From Mycobacterium paraense (GTDB lineage Bacteria > Actinomycetota > Actinomycetes > Mycobacteriales > Mycobacteriaceae): a DNA stretch of 33,235 bases. Each line of letters begins with the position of its first letter. Position 1 is the first letter of the stretch. Location: NCBI RefSeq assembly GCF_002101815.1, contig NZ_LQPM01000045.1, forward strand, positions 1 to 33,235, in the 5' to 3' direction. A program made the translations under genes and the position numbers. The notes under the pieces are model-generated. The model had not been told where the DNA came from, did not search any database, and was given only the letters and a program-made list of their open reading frames with translations. Positions 24,071 through 31,028 of the stretch are shown here, piece by piece.

Positions 24071-25717
24071 ATGAGCGATCCCTGCACGCCGCGGATCCCG
24101 GCGGCCCTGGCCGCGCCGAGCCTCAATCGCGGGGTGGGCTTCACGCACGAGCAGCGGCGACGGCTGGGACTCACCGGCAGGCTGCCGTCGGCGGTGCTCA
24201 CACTCGACGAACAAGCCGACCGTGTGTGGCATCAATTGCAAAGTCTGGCAACGGATCTGGGCCGCAACCTGCTCCTCGAGCAGCTGCACTACCGGCACGA
24301 GCTGCTGTACTACAAGGTGCTGGAGGACCACCTGACCGAGCTGATGCCGGTGGTTTACACGCCCACCGTCGGTGAGGCCATTCAACGCTTCTCCGACGAA
24401 TATCGCGGGCAGCGTGGGCTTTTCCTGAGCATCGACGAGCCGGACGAGATCGCCGAGGCCTTCGAAACTTTCGGGTTGGGCCCCGAGGACGTCGACCTGA
24501 TCGTATGTACCGACGCCGAAGCGATTTTGGGCATCGGCGATTGGGGCGTGGGCGGAATCCAAATCGCCGTGGGCAAATTGGCGCTCTACACCGCCGGCGG
24601 CGGCATCGATCCCCGCCGTTGCCTCGCGGTGTCCCTCGATGTCGGCACCGACAACGAACAGCTGCTGCAGGACCCGTTCTATCTCGGCAATCGCCACGCC
24701 CGGCGCCGCGGCGCGGAGTACGACGAGTTCATCAGGCGCTACATCGAGACGGCGCACCAGATGTTTCCGCACGCGATCCTGCATTTCGAGGACTTCGGGC
24801 CGCTCAACGCGCGCAAGATCCTGCAGACCTACGGCGACCACTACTGCGTCTTCAACGACGACGTCCAGGGCACCGGCGCGGTGGTGGTGGCGGCGGTGTA
24901 CGGCGGGTGCCATGTCACGGGCGTCCCGCTGCGCGACCAGAAGGTGATTGTCTTCGGCGCCGGGACCGCGGGCATCGGCGTGGCCGACCAGATCCGTGAC
25001 GCGATGGTGGCCGACGGCGCGAGTGCCGAACAGGCGGCGGCGCAGATCTGGCCGATCGACAAACAGGGGCTGCTCTTCGACGACATGGACGACCTGCGCG
25101 ACTTTCAGGTGCCGTACGCCAAGAACCGCCAGCGGCTGGGGGTGGGCGCCGCGGATCGGGTCGGCCTGGTGGACGCGATCAAGCTGGCGTCACCCACCGT
25201 TCTGTTGGGCTCGTCGACCGTGTTCGGCGCGTTCGACCAGGAGGTCATCGAGGCGATGACCGCATCCTGCGAGCGGCCGATGATCTTCCCGCTGTCCAAC
25301 CCCACGTCTCGCATGGAGGCGATGCCGGCCGACGTGCTGCGGTGGTCGGAGGGCAAGGCGCTGATCACCACCGGCACCCCGGTCGCCCCGGTCGAATACG
25401 ACGGCACGACCTACACCATCGGCCAGGCGAACAACGTGCTGGTGTTCCCCGGGATCGGGCTGGGCATCATCGTCGCCCGGGCGAGGCTGGTCACCCCGGG
25501 TATGCTGCAGGCGGCGGCGAGAGCCATTGTGCGCCAAGCCAATCCGACCAGCCCCGGGGACTCGCTGTTGCCCGATGTGCAGAACCTGCGCGACATTTCC
25601 GCCGCGGTCGCCGAGGCGGTTTATCACGCCGCCGTCGACGACGGGGTGGCCGGCAGGACGCACCCCGACGTCCGGCAGGCCGTCCTCGACACCATGTGGC
25701 GGCCGGTGTACGACTAG
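24071..25717 (+). CDS. mez: NAD(P)-dependent malic enzyme
   Basis: This 548-residue protein oxidatively decarboxylates malate to pyruvate, linking the TCA cycle to gluconeogenesis and lipid synthesis. It is the large malic enzyme type, with the N-terminal malic domain motif VVYTPTVGEA (catalytic Tyr near residue 95), the metal-binding region LHFEDFG and NDDVQGTGAVV near 262, and the Rossmann motif FGAGTAGIGVAD near 295. The length equals M. tuberculosis Mez (Rv2332). Cofactor preference cannot be settled by eye. It is downstream of cysK-cysE, whereas in M. tuberculosis it lies upstream of cysK1. Confidence 0.96.
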   Translation: MSDPCTPRIPAALAAPSLNRGVGFTHEQRRRLGLTGRLPSAVLTLDEQADRVWHQLQSLATDLGRNLLLEQLHYRHELLYYKVLEDHLTELMPVVYTPTVGEAIQRFSDEYRGQRGLFLSIDEPDEIAEAFETFGLGPEDVDLIVCTDAEAILGIGDWGVGGIQIAVGKLALYTAGGGIDPRRCLAVSLDVGTDNEQLLQDPFYLGNRHARRRGAEYDEFIRRYIETAHQMFPHAILHFEDFGPLNARKILQTYGDHYCVFNDDVQGTGAVVVAAVYGGCHVTGVPLRDQKVIVFGAGTAGIGVADQIRDAMVADGASAEQAAAQIWPIDKQGLLFDDMDDLRDFQVPYAKNRQRLGVGAADRVGLVDAIKLASPTVLLGSSTVFGAFDQEVIEAMTASCERPMIFPLSNPTSRMEAMPADVLRWSEGKALITTGTPVAPVEYDGTTYTIGQANNVLVFPGIGLGIIVARARLVTPGMLQAAARAIVRQANPTSPGDSLLPDVQNLRDISAAVAEAVYHAAVDDGVAGRTHPDVRQAVLDTMWRPVYD

Positions 25718-25721
25718 GTCA

Positions 25722-25886
25722 ATGGTGGCGACCCGCATCGCCCGGTTACACCGCGCTCGCGATCGCCACTAGACCGATGGTGGCGACCCGCATCGCCCGG
25801 CTACACCGCGCTCGCGATCGCCACTAGACCGATGGTGGCGACCCGCATCGCCCGGTTACACCGCGCTCGCGATCGCCACTAGACCG
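25722..25886. repeat. Three tandem copies of a 55-bp hairpin-forming repeat
   Basis: Units start at 25722, 25777 and 25832. They are identical except that the middle copy has C where the outer two have T (CCCGGCTACAC versus CCCGGTTACAC). Within each unit TGGTGGCGA can pair with TCGCCACTA (9 bp, one G-U), so each can fold as a stem-loop. The array sits between two convergent genes: it begins 5 nt after the mez stop, and the last unit covers the final 8 nt of the gene on the minus strand. The size and position resemble mycobacterial MIRU/VNTR loci, so copy number may vary between strains; it may also act in termination. Confidence 0.9.
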
Positions 25887-26487
25887 ATGCCGGGTCGTTG
25901 GGATGCGCGCTCAGCGGCGTGGTTTCCACCCCCATCCACGGGCGCAAGGGAAGCGATTCCAGGATCGCCGCCATCCCCTCGGCGTCCGGCGCGCGCCACA
26001 GCCCCAACGCGCGGGGCTCCCCGGGCTCGGGCAGCAGCATCCACAGCCGTTCCAGGTGCCCGTGGTCGGCGAGCTCGCGGGCGCGCTCGGCCTCCCTCGA
26101 CACGGCGTCGCTGACCACCTCGGGCGCGACGCCGCGCGGGATGCCGATGGTGATCGTGGTCAGGTACTCCACGGCACCGCCCGGGCCTTGCTCCGCGCGC
26201 CCGGCCGGATCGTTCGGGTGGGCGGTCAGCACCGTCGCCTGGTCGGTGCGCCAGACGCGCAGTGGCATCGAGGCGAGCACCTCCTCGAGTTGGTCCTCGT
26301 CGTCGGCAGTAAACAGGCCGAGAGTGCGCCATTCGCCGGGCTGCAGCGGCGGCCGCCACAGGCGCAACAGGGTGCCCTGCGCGGCCAGCTCGCGGGAACG
26401 GGCGGCCTCGCGGGTCCGGACGTCGTCGACGACGTCCGCCGGCGTTCCCTGCGGCACTTGCGTGGTCATGGTGACGAGGAATTCCAT
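25879..26487 (-). CDS. Tandem muconolactone delta-isomerase-like domain protein
   Basis: This 202-residue protein is made of two similar halves, about residues 1-96 and 106-202. Each half starts EFLVTMTTQVPQG / EYLTTITIGIPRG, has a helix with REAARSRELA / REAERARELA and an LxRLW strand, and ends TAHPNDPA / SAHPNDPA. The pattern matches the muconolactone isomerase family (PF02426), whose characterised members are about 95 residues and form decamers. No catechol-degradation genes are nearby, so the activity is unknown and the fold may be reused. The ATG at 26487 has a strong AGGAGGG ribosome-binding site. The stop lies inside the third copy of the 55-bp repeat. Confidence 0.8.
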   Translation of the reverse strand: MEFLVTMTTQVPQGTPADVVDDVRTREAARSRELAAQGTLLRLWRPPLQPGEWRTLGLFTADDEDQLEEVLASMPLRVWRTDQATVLTAHPNDPAGRAEQGPGGAVEYLTTITIGIPRGVAPEVVSDAVSREAERARELADHGHLERLWMLLPEPGEPRALGLWRAPDAEGMAAILESLPLRPWMGVETTPLSAHPNDPASV

Positions 26488-26490
26488 GAA

Positions 26491-26517
26491 CCCTCCTATT
26501 GAGTTGTGCTCACAGTA
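26491..26517 (-). promoter_or_regulatory. Promoter -10 and ribosome-binding site of the muconolactone-isomerase-like gene
   Basis: On the minus strand TACTGT (26517-26512) fits the -10 consensus and is followed, 14 nt later, by AGGAGGG (26497-26491) and then the ATG at 26487. Unlike many genes in this window it has a short 5' leader with a strong Shine-Dalgarno sequence. Confidence 0.4.
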
Positions 26518-26584
26518 AATTCACGGTGCCCCGGGCGCCAGGGGACGCCGTGCGGTCGCGGGCAGGAGGCAGGTAGCGCTTCGG

Positions 26585-26674
26585 GTGTGAACCCAGGAAT
26601 TCGCGTGTGTGCTGGTGGCTGGATCCGGGCGGTTTTCCCGCCCTGGACGCGCACGCGAAGCCCAGAATTCACAC
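26585..26674. repeat. 90-nt nested inverted repeat beside tRNA-Asn
   Basis: Outer arms GTGTGAA (26585-26591) and TTCACAC (26668-26674) enclose a symmetrical 8x8 internal loop. Inside are arms TTCGCGTG (26600-26607) and CACGCGAA (26652-26659), extendable by four more pairs with two G-U. At the centre, GGGCGG-TTTTC-CCGCCC forms a small hairpin (26627-26643). The structure ends 11 nt beyond the 3' end of the leftward tRNA gene. It may be the tRNA terminator or a remnant of a small mobile repeat. Confidence 0.55.
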
Positions 26675-26685
26675 GACAGCTGGCT

Positions 26686-26761
26686 TGGCTCCCCCGCCTG
26701 GACTCGAACCAGGAACCTATCGGTTAACAGCCGAACGCTCTGCCAATTGAGCTACAGGGGA
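26686..26761 (-). tRNA. asnT: tRNA-Asn (GTT)
   Basis: This is a 76-nt tRNA including an encoded 3' CCA (26686-26688). The acceptor stem TCCCCTG pairs with CGGGGGA (one G-U). The D-arm reads AGCTCAATTGGCAGAGC, the anticodon loop carries CTGTTAACC with anticodon GTT, and the T-arm holds GGTTCGAGTCC. In M. tuberculosis asnT is likewise next to Rv2342 and dnaG, which supports the orthology. Confidence 0.95.
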
Positions 26762-26891
26762 TCAACACGACCGCGGGACGACTCTAGCGTACTGGTTTGA
26801 CCGCGCCCAACTAGCAGGATACGGGGATCGACCGCGCACGCACCCCGCCGAGTGAGGCAGGATGGAGCCATCGATCGTCGGGAGGAACGCT

Positions 26892-27158
26892 TTGATCCGG
26901 TATGTCGTGGTGCTGGGGCTGGGTTACGTGCTGGGCTCGAAGGCCGGGCGTCGCCGATACGAGCAGATCGTCGGCACCTATCGGGCCCTGACCAGCAGTC
27001 CCATGGCCAAGTCGGTAATCGAAGGGGGGCGTCGCAAGGTCGCGAATCGCATTTCCCCCGACACCGGCTTCGTGACGCTGGCCGAGATCGACGAGCAGAC
27101 GGCCGTGGTCGAGCGACCGGCCGAGCCGGCCCTCACACCGTCAGATCGTCCCCGCTAG
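26892..27158 (+). CDS. Rv2342-like small conserved protein
   Basis: This 88-residue protein of unknown function is conserved in mycobacteria at this locus. A short hydrophobic N-terminus (IRYVVVLGLGYVLGS) is followed by a basic patch KAGRRRYEQI and a mainly helical, charged rest. It could be peripheral or singly membrane-attached with the basic patch in the cytoplasm. I chose the TTG at 26892 because GGGAGGA (26880-26886) lies 5 nt upstream and it gives the expected start; an ATG at 26862 would add ten residues. The last 26 nt overlap the convergent dnaG gene. Confidence 0.75.
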   Translation: MIRYVVVLGLGYVLGSKAGRRRYEQIVGTYRALTSSPMAKSVIEGGRRKVANRISPDTGFVTLAEIDEQTAVVERPAEPALTPSDRPR

Positions 27159-29055
27159 CCTGCTCCAACAGGCTGCGCCGGTAGGCCTCCATGGCGACCA
27201 GGTCGCCGAACAGCGCGTGGTACTCGTCGCCCTGCTCGATGGGCGACATGCGCTGCAGCTTGGACTTGACCTCGGCGATCTGCCGGCCCATCCAGACCTC
27301 CTGCAGGCGGGCCAGCACCCCGGCGATGTAGCGCGGTAGCTTCTCGTCGTCGACCGCGATGGCCTCGACCCCCAACTCGCTGATCAGGCCCGCCGTCAGG
27401 GCCGACGTGGTCCGCTGGCGCACCGCGTCGATCCACTCCGCCCCGGTCACCCCGGTGGAGGTGCCGCCGGCGGCCTCGATGGCCGCCCGGACGGCCGCGT
27501 AGCCGGGGTGGGTGAAGCTCTCGACGGTCAGCGTGTCGAACACCGGGCCGGCCAGCGCCGGGTACTGCAGCGCCGATTTGAGCGCCTCGCGCTGGGGCCA
27601 CAGGATCGGGTCGCGCGGGTCGGGGCGGGCCGCGGCGGGCTCCGCTCGCCTGGCCGGGGCGGGCTCCCGCTCGGCCCGGCGCGGCGGCTCGGACCCGGGG
27701 CCGCCCCGGGCCGGGGACCGCGACTTCTTGGCCTCGCCGCGCACCCGCTCGATGACCTGCGCGACGTCGTCCCAGCCGACCCAGCCGGCGAGCTGGCGGG
27801 CGTACTCGTCACGCAGCGTGGGGTCCTTGATCTGGCTCACCATGGGCACGCACTGGCGCAGCGCGGCGACCCTGCCCTCGGCGCTGTCCAGGTCCACGTC
27901 GGCGAGCGTGGTGCGAATGGCGAACTCGAACAACGGCGTTCGCCGCGCGACCAGGTCGCGCAGCGCGGCGTCGCCGGACTTGAGCCGCAGGTCGCAGGGG
28001 TCCATGCCGTCCGGCGCGACGGCAACGAAGGACTGCCCGGCCAGGTTCTGCTCGCCGCCGAACGCCTTGAGCGCGGCGGCCCGGCCGGCCGCGTCGCCGT
28101 CGAAGACGTAGATCAGCTCGCCGCGAAAGAAGCTGTCGTCCATCATCAGCCGGCGCAGCATCGCCAGGTGCTCGTCGCCGAATGCGGTGCCGCAGGAGGC
28201 GACGGCCGTGGTGACCCCGGCCAGGTGCATCGCCATCACGTCGGTGTAGCCCTCGACGACGACGGCCTGGTGGCCCTTGGCGATGTCGCGCTTGGCCAGG
28301 TCGATGCCGAACATCACCGCCGACTTCTTGTACAGCAGCGTCTCGGGCGTGTTGATGTACTTGGCTTCCATCGGGTCGTCGTCGAACAGCCGGCGCGCCC
28401 CGAACCCGATCACCTCGCCCGCCGACGTGCGGATGGGCCACAACAGCCGCCGGTGGAAGCGGTCCATCGGGCCGCGGCGCCCCTCCCGGGACAGGCCGGC
28501 CGCCTCGAGCTCCTTGAACTCGAAACCCTTGCGCTGCAGGTGTTTGGTCAGCGAGTCCCAGCCCGAAGGGGCGAATCCGCAGCCGAAATGGCGGGCCGCC
28601 GCGGCGTCGAAGTTCCGTTCCTCCAGATACCGGCGGGCCGGCGCCGCCTCGTCGGACTCCAGCGCCGCCGCGTAGAACTCGGCCGCGGCCGCGTTGGCCG
28701 CGACGAGCCTGCTGCGGCTGCCGCGGTCGCGCTGCACGCTGGTGGCCGGGCCGGTGTAGCTGATGGTGTGGCCGACCCGGTCGGCCAGCAGTTCGACCGC
28801 CTCGACGAAGCTGACGTGCTCGATCTTCTGGACGAACGCGTACACGTCGCCGCCCTCGCCGCAGCCGAAGCAGTGGAAGTGGCCGTGGTTGGGGCGGACG
28901 TGGAACGACGGCGACTTCTCGTTGTGGAACGGGCACAGGCCCTTCATGGAGTCGGCGCCGGCGCGGCGCAACTGCACGTAGTCGCCGACGACGTCCTCGA
29001 TGCGGGCCCGTTCGCGGATGGCGGCGATATCGCGATCTGAGATCCGGCCGGCCAT
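27133..29055 (-). CDS. dnaG: DNA primase
   Basis: This 640-residue enzyme makes RNA primers for replication. The N-terminal CHC2 zinc ribbon has ligands Cys41, His44, Cys62 and Cys65 (CPFH...CFGC). The TOPRIM core has VVVEGYTDVMA near residue 265 and FDGDAAGRAA near 310 for metal binding. A low-complexity Arg/Pro/Ala linker near residues 435-480 leads to the helical C-terminal DnaB-helicase-binding domain. The length matches M. tuberculosis DnaG (Rv2343c, 639 aa). Transcription probably starts at the ATG itself, from the TAGACT element. Confidence 0.97.
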   Translation of the reverse strand: MAGRISDRDIAAIRERARIEDVVGDYVQLRRAGADSMKGLCPFHNEKSPSFHVRPNHGHFHCFGCGEGGDVYAFVQKIEHVSFVEAVELLADRVGHTISYTGPATSVQRDRGSRSRLVAANAAAAEFYAAALESDEAAPARRYLEERNFDAAAARHFGCGFAPSGWDSLTKHLQRKGFEFKELEAAGLSREGRRGPMDRFHRRLLWPIRTSAGEVIGFGARRLFDDDPMEAKYINTPETLLYKKSAVMFGIDLAKRDIAKGHQAVVVEGYTDVMAMHLAGVTTAVASCGTAFGDEHLAMLRRLMMDDSFFRGELIYVFDGDAAGRAAALKAFGGEQNLAGQSFVAVAPDGMDPCDLRLKSGDAALRDLVARRTPLFEFAIRTTLADVDLDSAEGRVAALRQCVPMVSQIKDPTLRDEYARQLAGWVGWDDVAQVIERVRGEAKKSRSPARGGPGSEPPRRAEREPAPARRAEPAAARPDPRDPILWPQREALKSALQYPALAGPVFDTLTVESFTHPGYAAVRAAIEAAGGTSTGVTGAEWIDAVRQRTTSALTAGLISELGVEAIAVDDEKLPRYIAGVLARLQEVWMGRQIAEVKSKLQRMSPIEQGDEYHALFGDLVAMEAYRRSLLEQASGDDLTV

Positions 29056-29061
29056 CGGCTC

Positions 29062-29067
29062 AGTCTA
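29062..29067 (-). promoter_or_regulatory. Candidate -10 element for leaderless dnaG mRNA
   Basis: On the minus strand TAGACT is followed by 6 nt and the dnaG ATG. It fits TANNNT, and no Shine-Dalgarno sequence is present. It lies in the 26-nt gap after the SOD-like gene, giving dnaG its own start. Confidence 0.5.
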
Positions 29068-29081
29068 GGACGCCGGCCGCG

Positions 29082-29684
29082 TCAGCTTGTCCCGATGACC
29101 CCACACGCGATCCGATCCATCGCGCCTTCGGTGTTTTGGGCGCCGTGGATCATCAACGCGGTCTTGTCGCCCGCCAGCAGCTGGTCCCTGGTGAACGCGT
29201 CGGTGGTGGTCACGAGGTACGCCGAGCCGTCCTGGCGCACCTCGAGCGTCGACAGGTCACCGCTTTCGGGCATCCCGGTGTGCCCGGGCGCCTGGAAGTG
29301 CCCGCCGGCGGACAGGAAGTTCCCGGGTGGGCCCCCGGTCGGGGCGACCGAGTTGGGCTCGCATTTGCCGATCGAGTGGATGTGCATGTCGTGGAAGCCG
29401 GGGGTCAGGATCCCGCCGGCGACGGTCTTGACCGTGACGGTGGCGTAGCCGTTGCTGAAATCGATGGTGGCCGTGGCGACTTCCTTCCCGTCGGCCGTCT
29501 TCAAGTTGGCGGTGAGCGAGCCCGCGGCGGGCGCCGGGGTCGATGTCGCCGAGGTGGCCGGGGAAGCGCTCTGGACCGGCGGCGTGGTGCCGGTCTGGCT
29601 GGTCGCGTGCTGGGGCGAACTGCAGGCGGTCACGGCCACGACGGGAAGCGACAGCAAGACGGCGGCGGCGGCGAGTTTGGTCAT
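29082..29684 (-). CDS. Cu-only-type superoxide dismutase lipoprotein (SodC-like)
   Basis: This 200-residue lipoprotein has lipobox AVTAC with Cys21, then a Ser/Thr/Pro/Ala-rich linker to about residue 55 and a Cu,Zn-SOD domain. The predicted copper ligands are all present: His101, His103, His129 and His180. So is the disulfide pair Cys108-Cys194. Of the zinc ligands, His135 and Asp143 remain, but the third His is missing, as in M. tuberculosis SodC, which is copper-only. In addition only 13 residues lie between His180 and Cys194, so the electrostatic loop is lost. It should detoxify superoxide outside the membrane. M. tuberculosis has no such gene between dnaG and dgt, and this one is shorter than SodC (240 aa), so it looks like a paralogue. 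Confidence 0.85.
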   Translation of the reverse strand: MTKLAAAAVLLSLPVVAVTACSSPQHATSQTGTTPPVQSASPATSATSTPAPAAGSLTANLKTADGKEVATATIDFSNGYATVTVKTVAGGILTPGFHDMHIHSIGKCEPNSVAPTGGPPGNFLSAGGHFQAPGHTGMPESGDLSTLEVRQDGSAYLVTTTDAFTRDQLLAGDKTALMIHGAQNTEGAMDRIACGVIGTS

Positions 29685-29690
29685 GCCGGG

Positions 29691-29696
29691 AGCCTA
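29691..29696 (-). promoter_or_regulatory. Candidate -10 element for leaderless SodC-like mRNA
   Basis: On the minus strand TAGGCT fits TANNNT and precedes the ATG at 29684 by 6 nt. The dgt stop codon is only a few bases upstream, so the gene could also be read from dgt. Confidence 0.4.
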
Positions 29697-29699
29697 ACG

Positions 29700-30977
29700 C
29701 TAGCCGCTCGCGGGGCTGGTATCGATGCGCTCCAGCCGCCCCTCGGTGTAGGAGGCGATCTGGTCGACGACGACCCGCAGTCGGGCCCGGTCGTCGGCGG
29801 CGGTGGTGAACGCCGCGGCGTACACCGGGTCGAGCGTTCCGGGCGCCCCCGCGTACAGCCAGTGCGCCACCCGGTGGACGCGTTCGCGCTGCCGGGCCTG
29901 GGCTTCCAGATGCCGGGGGTCGGACATGATGAACTGCAGCGCCAGTATTTTCAGCAGGGCGACCTCGGCGCGGACCAGGTCGGGCACCTGCAGGTCGGCG
30001 CGGTAGCGCACCAGCGGGCCGGGCCCGGCGACCGCGCGCGTGGTCGCGATGGCGGCCGAGGCGAACCTGCCCACCAGTTCACTGGTCAGTCGCTTGAGCG
30101 CGACCGACGCGGCCAGTGTGGCGTCGTACTTGCCGACCGCGGCGACCACGGGCAGACCCGACAGCCGCCGCGCCGCCGCCATGAAGTCGTCGGCGCTGAC
30201 CCGGGAGAATTCGCTCTCCCCCAGCTTGGCCAGCGCGGCCGCCTCGTCGTCGTCGGCGAGCACGCGCAGGTCGATGCGTTGGGAGACGACGCCGTCCTCG
30301 ACGTCGTGCACCGAATACGCGACGTCGTCGGCCCAGTCCATGACCTGGGCTTCCAGGCAGGTCCGGTGGGCCGGCGCGCCGGTGCGGACCCACGCCGCCG
30401 GCTCGCGGTCCTCGTCGTAGAAGCCGAACTTGCGTGTCCCGTTTGCGGGACCCTCGCCCCGGGTCCACGGGTATTTGGTGACCGCGTCCAGGGCCGCCCG
30501 GGTGAGGTTCAGGCCCGCGCTATTTCCTTGCTCATCAAGCACTTTGGGCTCGAGGCTGGTGAGGATCCGAAAGTTCTGCGCGTTGCCCTCGAAGCCACCG
30601 TAGGCGGCCGCGAACTCGTCGAGCGCCCGCTCGCCGTTGTGCCCGTACGGCGGATGCCCGATGTCGTGGGCCAGGCCGGCGAGCTCCACCAGGTCGAGGT
30701 CGCAACCGAGCCCCACCGCCATTCCCCGCCCGATCTGGGCGACCTCCAGGGAGTGCGTCAACCGGGTGCGCGGGGTGTCACCTTCCCTCGGCCCGACCAC
30801 CTGCGTCTTGTCGGCCAACCGGCGCAACGCGGCGCTGTGCAGGACCCGGGCGCGGTCGCGGGCGAAGTCGGTGCGGTGCTGGCCTTCCGTGCCGGGCAGA
30901 CCCGCAGTTTTCGGCGCTTCGTTCACCCGCCGCTGGCGGTCGAAGTCGTCGTATGGGTCTTGCTGCTGCCCGGTCAC
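29700..30977 (-). CDS. dgt: Deoxyguanosinetriphosphate triphosphohydrolase-like protein
   Basis: This 425-residue HD-domain enzyme should hydrolyse dNTPs to nucleoside and triphosphate, controlling nucleotide pools. The metal-binding HD signature is complete: His75 in RLTHSLEVAQ, His104-Asp105 in LAHDIGHPPYGHNGE with His108 and His113 beyond, and a later Asp in WADDVAYSVHD. It matches M. tuberculosis Dgt (Rv2344c). Proximity to dnaG is conserved and suits a replication-related role. The GTG at 30977 is preceded by AACAGG. It is divergent from the TPM gene with only 51 nt between starts. Confidence 0.93.
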   Translation of the reverse strand: MTGQQQDPYDDFDRQRRVNEAPKTAGLPGTEGQHRTDFARDRARVLHSAALRRLADKTQVVGPREGDTPRTRLTHSLEVAQIGRGMAVGLGCDLDLVELAGLAHDIGHPPYGHNGERALDEFAAAYGGFEGNAQNFRILTSLEPKVLDEQGNSAGLNLTRAALDAVTKYPWTRGEGPANGTRKFGFYDEDREPAAWVRTGAPAHRTCLEAQVMDWADDVAYSVHDVEDGVVSQRIDLRVLADDDEAAALAKLGESEFSRVSADDFMAAARRLSGLPVVAAVGKYDATLAASVALKRLTSELVGRFASAAIATTRAVAGPGPLVRYRADLQVPDLVRAEVALLKILALQFIMSDPRHLEAQARQRERVHRVAHWLYAGAPGTLDPVYAAAFTTAADDRARLRVVVDQIASYTEGRLERIDTSPASG

Positions 30978-31017
30978 CTGTTAATCACCGAAGCACAGTC
31001 TGCCAGGCAACGCGGGA

Positions 31018-31023
31018 TACATT
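31018..31023 (+). promoter_or_regulatory. Candidate -10 element for the TPM-domain gene
   Basis: TACATT fits TANNNT and lies 5 nt before the ATG at 31029, with no Shine-Dalgarno sequence. This is consistent with a leaderless or nearly leaderless transcript. Confidence 0.4.
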
Positions 31024-31028
31024 GACCT

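Noticed and set aside
25722..25886. CRISPR array
   Set aside because: The 55-bp units are directly adjacent with no unique spacers and there are no cas genes.
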